The notes: generated by a model not told the origin, from the letters alone. 64,000 bases of DNA from JALZAI01 sp038212215 (GCA_038212215.1 JBBQUT010000001.1:248001-312000); one strand, 5' to 3'. Positions 54,089 through 62,758 are shown, numbered from the stretch's first letter. Program-made: numbers and translations.

Positions 54089-54669
54089 CCCAGGTCGGCG
54101 AGACCGTAGCCGAGCTCGGCGAGCATCCGCCGCAGCAGCGGCAGCGACAATCCGACCACGTTGTGGTGGTCGCCCTCGACCGCGTCGATGAACCATCCGC
54201 CGAGGCCGTCGATGGTGAATCCGCCGGCGACACTCGTCGGTTCGCCGGTGGCGCAGTACGCCGCGATCTCGGCGTCGCTCGCGTCCGAGAAGAGCACGGC
54301 GGTTTCGGCAACCGCGTGCGCCGTGCGTCGGGCAGCCACGTCAATCAGGCAGTGACCGGTGGCAAGCGTGGCTTGCGTGCCACGCATCAGCCGCCACCGC
54401 GCTACCGCCTCGTCCACCGAGCCGGGCTTGCCCAAGGCCGTACCGTCCAGGTCGAGCATCGAATCGCAGCCCAGCACGAGCCCGTCGGTGAGCGCGGCGG
54501 CGACGGTTTCCGCTTTGAGACTGGCGAGTTCGCCGACCAGAGCCGACGTGCTGGGCGCGCGTATCGAAGCTTCGTCGACGCCGCTGACGATCACCTGCGG
54601 ATCGACCCCGGCAGCACGCAGCGTCGCCAGCCGAGCAGGTGAGGCCGACGCGAGTACGAAGCGGATCAC
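54073..54669 (-). CDS. maf: Maf-family nucleotide pyrophosphatase
   Basis: A 198-residue Maf/HAM1-like protein that hydrolyses (d)NTPs, including modified ones. The loop ASASPARLATLRAAG, the catalytic region VLGCDSMLDLDG and GGFTIDGLGGWFIDAVEGDH are family motifs. GTG 54669 overlaps the acyl-CoA dehydrogenase stop (GTGA). The stop at 54073 lies inside the epsilon-like gene. Role in nucleotide sanitation or division; conserved near acyl-CoA carboxylase genes in actinobacteria. Confidence 0.93.
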   Translation of the reverse strand: MIRFVLASASPARLATLRAAGVDPQVIVSGVDEASIRAPSTSALVGELASLKAETVAAALTDGLVLGCDSMLDLDGTALGKPGSVDEAVARWRLMRGTQATLATGHCLIDVAARRTAHAVAETAVLFSDASDAEIAAYCATGEPTSVAGGFTIDGLGGWFIDAVEGDHHNVVGLSLPLLRRMLAELGYGLADLGYPAR

Positions 54670-55820
54670 AGGCCGATCGACTTGGAGATCACGCTCTTCA
54701 TGATCTCCGTCGAGCCGCCGTAGATCCTCGTCACGCGGGCGTCGGCGTAACGGCGCGACACGGTGTACTCGGTCATGTAGCCGTACCCGCCGTGCAGTTG
54801 CAGGCAACGGTCGATCACGCGCCCCTGTAGTTCCGTGCACCACCACTTGGCCTTCGCCGCGTCGGCAGCATCGAGCTCGCCCGCGTTGAGCCGGTCGACG
54901 CACCGGTCGACGTACGCCTGCGCGACGTCGATCTCGGTGATGATCTCGGCGAGGACGAACTTGGTGTTCTGGAACGAGCCGATGCTCTTGCCGAATGCGG
55001 TGCGCTCCTGCACATAGCGCAGCGTCTCGTCGTAGGCTCCGCGCGCCTCGCCGACGCCGTTGACCGCGATGGACGTGCGTTCCTGCGGCAGCTTCTGGGT
55101 CAGCTGAGCGAAGCCCGAGCCTTCGTCACCGAGCAGGTTGTCCACCGGCACGCGGACGTCGCTGAACGAGAGCTCGGCGGTGTCCTGCGAATGCAGGCCG
55201 AGCTTGTCCAGGTTGCGACCACGCTCGAAGCCGGGCATGCCCCGCTCGAGGATGAGCAGCGACATGCCGTGGCGACGATCGTCGGGTGAATCACCGGTCT
55301 TCACGGCGGTGATGACGAGGTCGGCGTTGATGCCGTTGGTGATGAAGGTCTTGCTGCCGTTGACGACGTAGTCGCTGCCGTCGCGTTTCGCGCTCGTGCG
55401 CATGCCCGCGAGGTCCGAACCGGCACCCGGCTCGGTCATCGCTACTGCCGTGATCAGCTCACCGGACGCGATACCCGGAAGCCAGCGCTCGCGCTGCTCG
55501 TCGTTGCAGAAGCTGAGGAAGTAGGGCAGGCACGTGTCGTTGTGCAGGCTGATGCCCAGGCCTGATCCGGCGATGCCCGCGGCCGCGATCTGCTCGTCCA
55601 AAATCTGGTTGAACCGGAAATCGGTGACGCCGCCGCCGCCGAGTTCCTCGGGAATCGCCATGCCGAGGAAGCCGCTCTTGCCGGCCTCGGTGAATACCTC
55701 GCGCGGGGTGATGCCCGCGCGCTCCCATTCCATGTAGTCCGGGGCGACGTGCTTGTCGACGAAGGCGCGAAACGCGTCGCCGAAGGCCAGGTGCTCTGCG
55801 TCGTAGTGCTTGCGGTCCAT
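54666..55820 (-). CDS. acyl-CoA dehydrogenase
   Basis: A 384-residue flavoprotein, MDRKHYDAEHLAFGDAFRAF. It contains TAVAMTEPGAGSDLAGMRTS and a C-terminal QLHGGYGYMTEYTVSRRYAD with the RIYGGSTEIMKSVISKSIGL ending; the GGSTEIM segment is typical of long/short-chain acyl-CoA dehydrogenases. It is translationally coupled to maf. Chain specificity is unknown; it is separate from the LiuR-type operon on the other strand. Confidence 0.92.
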   Translation of the reverse strand: MDRKHYDAEHLAFGDAFRAFVDKHVAPDYMEWERAGITPREVFTEAGKSGFLGMAIPEELGGGGVTDFRFNQILDEQIAAAGIAGSGLGISLHNDTCLPYFLSFCNDEQRERWLPGIASGELITAVAMTEPGAGSDLAGMRTSAKRDGSDYVVNGSKTFITNGINADLVITAVKTGDSPDDRRHGMSLLILERGMPGFERGRNLDKLGLHSQDTAELSFSDVRVPVDNLLGDEGSGFAQLTQKLPQERTSIAVNGVGEARGAYDETLRYVQERTAFGKSIGSFQNTKFVLAEIITEIDVAQAYVDRCVDRLNAGELDAADAAKAKWWCTELQGRVIDRCLQLHGGYGYMTEYTVSRRYADARVTRIYGGSTEIMKSVISKSIGL

Positions 55821-55840
55821 AGCTTGTTTCTACCAGCGGT

Positions 55841-55846
55841 TAGCTT
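55841..55846 (+). promoter_or_regulatory. -10 element, leaderless MTA phosphorylase
   Basis: TAGCTT ends 7 nt before ATG 55854, the spacing used by leaderless actinobacterial transcripts. Confidence 0.5.
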
Positions 55847-55853
55847 TGAGCGC

Positions 55854-56750
55854 ATGACGTCCGAGCTGGTGGGGATCATCGGCGGATCCGGTTTCTACTC
55901 GCTGCTCGAGGATGCCGACGAGCACATCGCGCAGACGCCCTACGGCGCGCCCAGCGGCCCGGTGACGGTGGGCACGCTCGCCGACCGGCACGTCGCGTTC
56001 GTGGCCCGGCACGGCACGGGGCACCGGTTCGCCCCACACGTCGTGCCGTACCGGGAAAATCTCTGGGCGCTGCGCTCGCTCGGAGTGCGGCAGGTGGTGT
56101 CGCTGTCGGCAGTCGGGTCGCTGCGTCTGGACGTCCCTACTGGCACGCTCGTCGTGCCTGACCAGATCGCCGATCGCACCCACGGGCGGGCGCACACATT
56201 TTTCGACGCCGGCGAGGGGGTCGGCCATGTGTCCTTTGCCGATCCGTATTGCCCGCGCGGGCGGGCTGCTGCGCTGGGTATGTCGGTCGACGGCGCGCTC
56301 GGCGTGCCGGTTGCGCCGGTTGCGCCGGTTGCTCCGGGGGCGGGGGTTGCTCGGGTTGCTCCGGGGGCGGTGGTTGCGGGGGCGGCGGTCGAGGCGGTCG
56401 ACGGCGGCACGCTCGTCGTGATCAACGGGCCACGCTTCTCCTCTCGTGCCGAGTCGCTGGAGTTCCAGTCGCTCGGCTGGTCGATCATCGGGATGACGGC
56501 GATGCCGGAGGCGGGCCTGGCGCGCGAGCTGGGCCTCTGCTACACCACTCTCGCGCTGGTCACCGATCTCGACGCTGGGGTCGAGGCCGGGGAGGGCGTC
56601 ACCCACGCCGCGGTGCTCGCGCAGTTCGCCGAAAATCTGCCGCGGTTGCGCGCGCTGCTCGTCTCGACGCTGACTGCCCTGCCTGCGACCCAGGGTGACT
56701 GCATCTGCGGGGATCGGTCCGGGTTGCCCGCGTCATTCGTACCGCCGTAA
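55854..56750 (+). CDS. mtnP: S-methyl-5'-thioadenosine phosphorylase with repeat-derived insertion
   Basis: A 298-residue MTA/purine-nucleoside phosphorylase, for methylthioadenosine salvage. GIIGGSGFYSLLED, the phosphate-binding RHGTGHRFAPHVVPYRENLW and the GPRFSSRAESLEFQS, IIGMTAMPEAGLAREL motifs are intact. Between about residues 150 and 180 there is an extra run of APVAPVAPGAGVARVAPG type, encoded by 9-nt repeats (GTTGCGCCG; 56308-56396). It is inserted just before GGTLVVINGP. This is an expansion in a surface loop, and the core motifs stay in frame. A leaderless promoter precedes it. Confidence 0.92.
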   Translation: MTSELVGIIGGSGFYSLLEDADEHIAQTPYGAPSGPVTVGTLADRHVAFVARHGTGHRFAPHVVPYRENLWALRSLGVRQVVSLSAVGSLRLDVPTGTLVVPDQIADRTHGRAHTFFDAGEGVGHVSFADPYCPRGRAAALGMSVDGALGVPVAPVAPVAPGAGVARVAPGAVVAGAAVEAVDGGTLVVINGPRFSSRAESLEFQSLGWSIIGMTAMPEAGLARELGLCYTTLALVTDLDAGVEAGEGVTHAAVLAQFAENLPRLRALLVSTLTALPATQGDCICGDRSGLPASFVPP

Positions 56751-56814
56751 TGCGGGGTTGCCCGGCGCGACTTGGCTCCGTCTCGAGCGGCCCGGTGGCA
56801 GGCCCATGCGGCCG

Positions 56815-56864
56815 GACCGTCATGCAAGCGGTGACGCGGGGCCGTCCGAATGAATGAAGATCGC
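56815..56864 (+). repeat. dispersed repeat of unknown type (copy 2)
   Basis: Shares GACCGTCAT-CA and the CGAATGAA..GAAGATCGC end with 32728-32777 on the opposite strand. It lies in the 276-nt gap between mtnP and the aldo/keto reductase (56751-57026), where nothing else is recognisable. Confidence 0.3.
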
Positions 56865-57026
56865 TGGCGGGGCGGGTCCGGCTCGCCCAGGGGCAGGCCT
56901 CCGCGGCAATCCTCATGCTATCGGCGCTCTGAGCGGCGCGATACCGACGCTTGCAGATGCAAACGGTGGCCGCTTCGATACACCGGCACGCGGAAGCCGC
57001 ACCGACTCGCGACACAGCTCCGAAGA

Positions 57027-57893
57027 TCAGCCGCCGATCGTATCGAGCTCGGCGATCGCATCCTCTGGCAGCGACAGCCCAGCCCCGTCGACGTTCTCGC
57101 GCAGATGCGCCACCGACGACGTGCCCGGGATCAGCAGAACGTTCGGTGAGCGGTGCAGCAGCCAGGCGAGCGCGACGGCCATCGGGGTCGCGTCCAACCG
57201 CTTCGCGACCGCACTCAGCGCATCCGATTGCAGCGGCGAGAAGCCGCCAAGAGGGAAGTACGGCACGAAGGCAATGCCCTGCCCCGCAAGGGAATCGATC
57301 AACTCGTCATCGACGCGATGCGCGATATTGTAGAAGTTTTGCACGCACGCGACGGGAGCGATTGTCTGCGCCTCGGCGACCTGCTCGGCGGTAACGGTGC
57401 TGAGGCCAAGATGCCGGATCAGCCCCTGTTGCTGCAGTTCGGCGAGCGCCCCAAACGGCTCGGCGAGCGAACCCGGCTCGGGTGCATCCATTCCGCCGAG
57501 GCGCAGGTTCACGACATCGAGCACGTCGAGCCCGAGGCGCTGCAGGTTGTCGTGGACCGCCGTACGGAGCTCTGCAGGCGTGCGGGCGTGCGGCCAGCCG
57601 CCCTGCTCGTCGCGGCGGGCGCCGACCTTAGTCACGATGTGCAGATCGCTTGGGTACGGCGCGAGCGCCTCGCGGATGATCTCGTTCGTGATGTGCGGAC
57701 CGTAGTAGTCGGAAGTGTCGATGTGCGTGATGCCAAGATCGACGGCTGCGCGCAGCACGGCGATCGCGGCGTCGCGGTCCTTCGGCGGCCCGAACACACC
57801 CGGGCCGGCAAGCTGCATCGCGCCGTAGCCGAGGCGGGTCAGTTCGAGATCGGCGACGCGGTAGCTTCCGCCGGGTAGGTCGTGGGATGGCAT
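57027..57893 (-). CDS. aldo/keto reductase
   Basis: A 288-residue NADPH-dependent TIM-barrel reductase. The catalytic tetrad is visible in HIDTSDYYGPH (Asp and Tyr near residue 50), VTKVGAR (Lys near 80), and the His in the middle of the barrel. C-terminal LLIPGTSSVAHLRENVDG binds NADPH. ATG 57893 has AGGAAAG close upstream, and the frame to 57941 is rejected. Substrate unknown; no nearby pathway explains it. Confidence 0.9.
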   Translation of the reverse strand: MPSHDLPGGSYRVADLELTRLGYGAMQLAGPGVFGPPKDRDAAIAVLRAAVDLGITHIDTSDYYGPHITNEIIREALAPYPSDLHIVTKVGARRDEQGGWPHARTPAELRTAVHDNLQRLGLDVLDVVNLRLGGMDAPEPGSLAEPFGALAELQQQGLIRHLGLSTVTAEQVAEAQTIAPVACVQNFYNIAHRVDDELIDSLAGQGIAFVPYFPLGGFSPLQSDALSAVAKRLDATPMAVALAWLLHRSPNVLLIPGTSSVAHLRENVDGAGLSLPEDAIAELDTIGG

Positions 57894-57989
57894 TGCTTTC
57901 CTTCCTGCGCGCGGCCGTACGCCGCGGGCACCCCTCCACAATGCCTCGCGCGCAATAAGCGGCGACCAGCGGCCCAGCGGACGAGGCTC

Positions 57990-59046
57990 AAGCCTGGCTC
58001 AAGATCGCGAGGCGGCTCGGCGGCGATCACCGCGTTGCTTCTCGCCGCGTTGGCTTTCTTCCTCTTCCGTTCGGCTCGGGGACGCCGGATCGCCGAGTTG
58101 CTCGCGGCGGACAATCGTCGGCTGGCCGCGACCAACCGGCCACCCCGCGGGCGATGCGTTGCTGCAACGGCTCGGCGCGCGGCTGAGCGCCGCGGTTGAC
58201 GGATCGGGTACTGCCTACCGGATGGGTGGCGACGAGTTCTGCATCCTGACTCCGGTGCCTGACAATGCCGATCAGCTGCGCGCCTGGGCGCCGCGGCACT
58301 GTCCGACTCGGGGCTCGGCTTCCTGGTGGGCTGGTCCTACGGCGCAGCCGTCGTCCCCACCGAAGCAAAGCGATTGCAGTAACGCGCTCACGCTGGTCGA
58401 TCACCGTCTCTACGCGAACAAGGTCTCCGGACGTGTCCCTGCCAGCCGCCAGAGCGCCGACGTGCTGCTCACGCTGCTGAACGAGCGCAATACCGATCTG
58501 GGACGGCACTGCGGCAACGTTGCCGCCCGTGCCGAGGCCACGGCCATCGGGTTGGGGCTGCCCGAGCACGAGGTCGAGCGGATCAGACTGGCCGCCCAGT
58601 TGCCCGACATCGGCAAGGCCGCCGATCGTCGACAAACCAGGCCCGCTCGACGACGGGGAGTGGGACTTCGTCCACCACCACACCGTCATCGGCGAACGCA
58701 TCGTGCACGCGGCCCCGTCGCTGGCGCACACTGCTGACCTCATCCGGGCCCACCACGAGCGCTTCGACGGGCACGGCTACCCCGACGGCCTGAGCGGCGA
58801 GCAGATCCCGCTTGGCGCCCGCATCATCGCTGTCAGCGATGCCTACGACTCGATGACCTCGCCGCAGTCACACCGGCCCGCCTCTCCCGCGTCGAGGCGT
58901 TGGCCGAGCTACGCCGCAGGGCCTCAACCGACTTTGATCCCAACGTCGTCGATGCCTTCATCGACACCTTCGCCGTGCAACCCGACAAACCTGCGCCACC
59001 CGTGCCGGTGGGCTCGCGGGTGGTTGACCACTCAGCAGCGCAGTAG
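57990..59046 (+). pseudogene. decayed GGDEF / HD-GYP sensor protein
   Basis: The parts are in order but in different frames. A TM helix (ITALLLAALAFFLFRSARG, about 58025) and RRIAELLAADNRRLAATN is followed, after loss of about 75 residues carrying the first half of the GGDEF domain, by GDALLQRLGARLSAAV and RMGGDEFCIL (58220). Then come LSDSGLGFLVGWSYGAAVVP, LTLVDHRLYANKVSGR, LAAQLPDIGKA, an HHTVIGERIVHAAPSL and FDGHGYPDGLSGEQIPLGAR (HD-GYP) segment, and FDPNVVDAFIDTFAV. At least five frame changes separate them. It would once have made or broken cyclic-di-GMP; the gene is inactive. Confidence 0.75.
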
Positions 59047-59070
59047 CGCTGCGGAAGGGGCAATGATCAC
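59023..59070 (+). repeat. dispersed hairpin repeat, copy C
   Basis: GTTGACC...GCAGCG-CAGTAG-CGCTGC...GGGGCAATGATCA aligns with copies A, B and D. It overlaps the pseudogene's last codons. Confidence 0.6.
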
Positions 59071-59164
59071 CGGGGCCGCGACCGGGCGCCGTGACCGTCC
59101 ACAGGGCGGGCCGCCGTCCACAGCCTGGCCCGAGCGGGCCCGGCGGCTGCGGATAGCGGCCAGC

Positions 59165-60106
59165 ATGGCCAGCGTGAGCTGGGAACCGCCGCCTGATCCT
59201 GACGCGTTGCCGCGGGTGCTGAGCCGGGCCGACGCGCTCGGGCGTGGATTGTCGCGCCACGCGGTCGACAGAAACCTCGCGACCAGACGATGGCGGCGAG
59301 TGTTGCCGCACACCTACTTCACCGCCGACAGCTTCGGGTTCCTGGACCGCTGTCGGGCCGCGCTGGCGTTCTGCGGCGCCGGCTCGCTGATCACGGGCGC
59401 GGCCGCGCTGCGCTTGGCCGGCGTACGCACCGCGCCGCAGCCCGACACTGTGCACGTGCTCGTCGCGCCGACTAACCGGGCCCGCTCGATTGACTGGGTG
59501 CGCGTGCAACGCACGCAGCGTCCGGCGGATCGCTACCCGGCCAACGGTCCGCGGTGCGCTGACGTGGCGCGCGCGTCCGCCGATTTCGCGTTGAGCGCGC
59601 GGCACATCGACGATGTCCGCGCCGTTGTCTCGGAAATTGTGCGCCGCGGAATGTGCACGATTGCGGAGTTGAACGCGGAATTGCGTGGCGGTCCGACACG
59701 CGGCAGCGCGGCGCTGCGGCAGGTCATCGGCGAGGTCGGCGACGGCGCGTGGTCGGCACCGGAGGCGCGTGCGGCGAAAGAACTGCGGTGCGCCGGCGTG
59801 TCCGGCTTCGTCCAGAATGCGCGCATCGAACTGCCGGGCGAGCGCTACTGCTTCGCCGATTTCCTGTGGCCGCAACTGTGGGCGGTCCTGGAAATCGACA
59901 GCGTCGAATACCACATCGACCCGAAGCGGTGGCGCGCAACAATGGACAAGCACCTCGCACTGGAGACGCTCGGATACTCCGTGGTGCACCGCCCGCCGTC
60001 GCTGGTATTTCGCGAACCATTCCGCTTTCGGACGGAGATGCTGGCGTGGTTGGCCACGGTGCAGCGCCAGCGCGCTGCGGAAAGGGCAACCACCCGCACG
60101 GGATGA
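59165..60106 (+). CDS. DUF559-like / AbiEi-N-terminal-like protein
   Basis: A 313-residue protein. The N-terminus (LSRADALGRGLSRHAVDRN, then RRWRRVLPHTYFTADSFG) resembles the AbiEi-type winged-helix antitoxin N-terminus. The C-terminal half (CFADFLWPQLWAVLEIDSVEY and HLALETLGYSVVHRPPSLVF) has a D...E-x-D layout like the DUF559/Vsr endonuclease core. Such two-part proteins are common in actinobacteria, of unknown function. ATG 59165 was chosen because the ATG at 59063 falls within repeat C. The C-terminal tail overlaps repeat copy D. Confidence 0.7.
   Translation: MASVSWEPPPDPDALPRVLSRADALGRGLSRHAVDRNLATRRWRRVLPHTYFTADSFGFLDRCRAALAFCGAGSLITGAAALRLAGVRTAPQPDTVHVLVAPTNRARSIDWVRVQRTQRPADRYPANGPRCADVARASADFALSARHIDDVRAVVSEIVRRGMCTIAELNAELRGGPTRGSAALRQVIGEVGDGAWSAPEARAAKELRCAGVSGFVQNARIELPGERYCFADFLWPQLWAVLEIDSVEYHIDPKRWRATMDKHLALETLGYSVVHRPPSLVFREPFRFRTEMLAWLATVQRQRAAERATTRTG
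60048..60092 (+). repeat. dispersed hairpin repeat, copy D
   Basis: GTTGGCC...GCAGCG-CCAGCG-CGCTGC...AAGGGCAAC lies inside the last 15 codons of the DUF559-like gene, changing its C-terminus to ATVQRQRAAERATTRTG. It may have been inserted or may have served as the gene's end. Confidence 0.55.
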
Positions 60107-60198
60107 AGATCACACGGCGATACCCCCATAAAAATCGTCGATGCGAACATGTGGGCATACTGTGAATTAGTACTACTGATCACTGGGAGGGATCACCA

Positions 60199-60906
60199 AT
60201 GTCTATCCGCGCGCGCATATTCAGCGTCATCGCAGCCATGCTCGGCTCGCTCGTGATGGTCGTCTTACCGAGCCAGTCGGCGCACGCCGCCGGAGAATGC
60301 ATCGCCTACGCCACGCTGCCCGCTCGGATCTCGATCAACGTCGACGACACGATCGTCCGATCGACCCTGGCCAGTGTGAGTGGCTGTCGGGGCTGGGATT
60401 TCTATGGGGCTGACGCAAACTTCGACGGCCCTGACGGCCAGGCGGACTGGCTGTTCTGGGACGCCTTCGGGACATCGACCCGCATGGACCTATGGTCGTG
60501 GGCCAACTCGCCCGGAACCTATGTCATCGAGGACGCCACGGTCGATATCGAAGACTCCAACTTCAACCAGATCCCGGTCGTATGGCAGAACCGCTACACG
60601 AGCATTCGCTTCAGCGGTCACCTCTGGAGCTTCACAGCAGGGCACGCAAACGGCGTGACGAACTTGCGTGCACAAGCCGCTCACTATTCCGCGTGGGACA
60701 ACAACGTCGGCTACAACCACGTTTGGGTCATGATGCAGCGCCGTCCACTGAACTCAAGCACGTGGAGCACCTTCGGCGGGCGCTACACAAGCTCAACCGG
60801 ATGGGTCTCGTACTCCTATCGCACGTCGCAGCACTACGTGTACCGCCTCGCCTTCCGCGATCACCCGTGGGTCTGGGGTGCGACGTCGGTGGCGCTCTAC
60901 CGGTAA
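60199..60906 (+). CDS. secreted protein of unknown function
   Basis: A 235-residue protein with a Sec signal peptide (RIFSVIAAMLGSLVMVVLPS, cleavage after AHA, residue 30). The mature region is rich in Trp, Tyr, Ser and Asn, with two cysteines (GECIAY, SGCRGW). Its C-terminal HVWVMMQRRPLNSSTW, GGRYTSSTGWVSYSYRTSQH pattern resembles Ig-like beta domains in actinobacterial secreted proteins. GGAGGG precedes ATG 60199. Base composition is visibly lower in GC than its neighbours, a sign of horizontal transfer. The stop overlaps the convergent accE by 10 nt. Confidence 0.75.
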   Translation: MSIRARIFSVIAAMLGSLVMVVLPSQSAHAAGECIAYATLPARISINVDDTIVRSTLASVSGCRGWDFYGADANFDGPDGQADWLFWDAFGTSTRMDLWSWANSPGTYVIEDATVDIEDSNFNQIPVVWQNRYTSIRFSGHLWSFTAGHANGVTNLRAQAAHYSAWDNNVGYNHVWVMMQRRPLNSSTWSTFGGRYTSSTGWVSYSYRTSQHYVYRLAFRDHPWVWGATSVALYR

Positions 60907-61094
60907 CTGGCGCGCCACGCACCGGGGCCCATCCGCCAAGGGCCCCGATGCGCTGCTGCCGGATCGTTCCACCGTCCACGCACCACGAGAGCCACAGCAA
61001 AGCCGCGCGAAGCAGCGTGAACGACGGCGCTCACCACGGCGAGTTCCTCCGCAGTCGGCTCACCGCTGACGACGCGGACTATCGGGCCGGTCAC
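60897..61094 (-). CDS. accE: acyl-CoA carboxylase epsilon subunit
   Basis: A 65-residue AccE5-type subunit, IVRVVSGEPTAEELAVVSAV and a C-terminal GPGAWRASYR; both ends match the epsilon family. GTG 61094 overlaps the beta-subunit stop (GTGA). It stabilises propionyl/acetyl-CoA carboxylase complexes. A hairpin at 60923-60947 lies within its coding region. Confidence 0.88.
   Translation of the reverse strand: MTGPIVRVVSGEPTAEELAVVSAVVHAASRGFAVALVVRGRWNDPAAAHRGPWRMGPGAWRASYR
60923..60947 (+). terminator. possible terminator of the secreted-protein gene (inside accE)
   Basis: CGGGGCCC-N9-GGGCCCCG forms an 8-bp perfect stem 17 nt beyond the secreted-protein stop. It is also part of the accE coding sequence on the other strand. 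There is no U-tract. Confidence 0.4.
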
Positions 61095-62683
61095 AGCGGA
61101 ATGTTCCCGTGCTTCTTGGGTGGCAGGGTTTGCCGTTTGTTGCGCAGCATCCGCAGCGACTTGATCACGTACGAGCGTGTCTCGGACGGCAGGATCACCG
61201 AGTCGATGTAGCCGCGCTCGGCGGCGATGTAGGGGTTGACGAGGGTGTCCTCGTATTCCTGCACCACCTGCGCGCGCATCTCCTCCGGATCGGCGGCGTC
61301 GGCGATTCTGCGGCGGTGCAGGATGTTCGCGGCACCCTGCGCACCCATCACCGCGATCTGCGCCGTCGGCCAGGCGACGTTGATGTCCGCGCCGAGATGC
61401 TTGGAGCCCATCACGTCATAGGCGCCGCCGAACGCCTTGCGCGTGATCACGGTGATCTTCGGGACGGTCGCCTCGGCGTAGGCGTAGATGAGCTTGGCGC
61501 CGCGCCGGATGATGCCGGCGTGCTCCTGGTCGACGCCGGGCAGGAAGCCGGGGACGTCCACCAGAGTGAGGATCGCGATGTTGAACGCGTCGCAGGTGCG
61601 CACGAAACGTGCCGCCTTTTCCGAGGCGTCGATGTCGAGGCACCCGGCGAACTGTGTCGGCTGGTTGGCGACGACGCCGATGGGCTGGCCTTCGATGCGT
61701 CCAAAACCGACGACGATGTTTTGCGCGAACAAGGCGTGCACTTCGAGGAATTCCCCGTCGTCGAGCAAGTGCTCGATGACCCGGTGCATGTCATAGGGCT
61801 GATTGGCCGAGTCGGGGACGACGGAGTCCAGGAACAGATCGTCGTCGCCGACCTCGGTCGAGACCTGGGTGTCGTAGACGGGCAACGGGTCGAGGTTGTT
61901 CGAGGGCAGGTAGGACAGCAATGCCTTGACGTAGTCGATCGCGTCGTCCTCGTCGCTGCCGAGATAGTGCGCGTTCCCGCTCTTGGTGTTATGCACGCGG
62001 GCGCCGCCGAGTTCTTCGAGCGTGACGTCTTCACCGGTTACGGTGCGCACGACGTCCGGGCCGGTGATGAACATCTGCGAAGTCTTGTCGACCATGACGA
62101 CGAAGTCGGTCAGCGCGGGGGAGTAGACGTGCCCGCCCGCGGCGGCGCCCATGATCAGCGAGATCTGCGGGATAACCCCTGACGCGTGCACGGTCCGGTA
62201 GAAGATGTCGCCGTAGAGTCCGAGGCTGACCACGCCCTCCTGGATGCGCGCGCCGCCGCCCTCGTTGATGCCGACGACGGGGCAGCCCATCTTGATGGCG
62301 AAGTCGAGCACCTTCACGATCTTCTCGCCGTACACCTCGCCGAGCGCGCCACCGAAGACGGTGACGTCCTGGCTGAATACGCACACCGGACGATCGTGAA
62401 CCGTGCCGTATCCGGTGATCACGCCGTCGCCCGGGGGCCGGTTGGCGTCCATGTCGAAGTTCGTGGAGCGGTGGCGGGCGAGCTCGTCCAATTCGACGAA
62501 GGAGCCCTCGTCGAGCAGCGCCGCGATGCGTTCACGCGCGGTTTTCTTGCCCTTGGCGTGCTGCGCCTCGACCGCGCGCCGCGAGCCGGCGTGCACCGCC
62601 TCGTCGTAGCGCCGTTCGAGATCGCGCAGCTTGGCGGCCGTGGTGTGCGGGGCACTTTCCGGGATTTCGGGCGCTGCTGCCAT
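61091..62683 (-). CDS. propionyl-CoA carboxylase beta subunit (AccD5-like)
   Basis: A 530-residue carboxyltransferase. Features: KTARERIAALLDEGSFVELD, GEVYGEKIVKVLDFAIKMG, INEGGGARIQEGVVSLG, TLVDVPGFLPGVDQEHAGII, HLGADINVAWPTAQIAVMG. It carboxylates propionyl- or acetyl-CoA using the biotinylated alpha subunit. With birA and accE adjacent, this matches the accD5 locus of actinobacteria. ATG 62683 is divergent from birA with a 75-nt gap. Confidence 0.95.
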   Translation of the reverse strand: MAAAPEIPESAPHTTAAKLRDLERRYDEAVHAGSRRAVEAQHAKGKKTARERIAALLDEGSFVELDELARHRSTNFDMDANRPPGDGVITGYGTVHDRPVCVFSQDVTVFGGALGEVYGEKIVKVLDFAIKMGCPVVGINEGGGARIQEGVVSLGLYGDIFYRTVHASGVIPQISLIMGAAAGGHVYSPALTDFVVMVDKTSQMFITGPDVVRTVTGEDVTLEELGGARVHNTKSGNAHYLGSDEDDAIDYVKALLSYLPSNNLDPLPVYDTQVSTEVGDDDLFLDSVVPDSANQPYDMHRVIEHLLDDGEFLEVHALFAQNIVVGFGRIEGQPIGVVANQPTQFAGCLDIDASEKAARFVRTCDAFNIAILTLVDVPGFLPGVDQEHAGIIRRGAKLIYAYAEATVPKITVITRKAFGGAYDVMGSKHLGADINVAWPTAQIAVMGAQGAANILHRRRIADAADPEEMRAQVVQEYEDTLVNPYIAAERGYIDSVILPSETRSYVIKSLRMLRNKRQTLPPKKHGNIPL

Positions 62684-62745
62684 GATGCCTCAGCGTAATC
62701 CGGTCGGCTGGCGCTCCGGTGGATGACGTGACTGACGTCGCCGCT

Positions 62746-62751
62746 TACCGT
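62746..62751 (+). promoter_or_regulatory. -10 element, leaderless birA
   Basis: TACCGT ends 7 nt before ATG 62759. Confidence 0.45.
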
Positions 62752-62758
62752 GGACATC

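Noticed and set aside
59063..59164. Earlier ATG (59063) for the DUF559-like protein
   Set aside because: It lies inside repeat copy C, and the added residues (MITGAATGRRDRPQGG) do not look like a conserved N-terminus.
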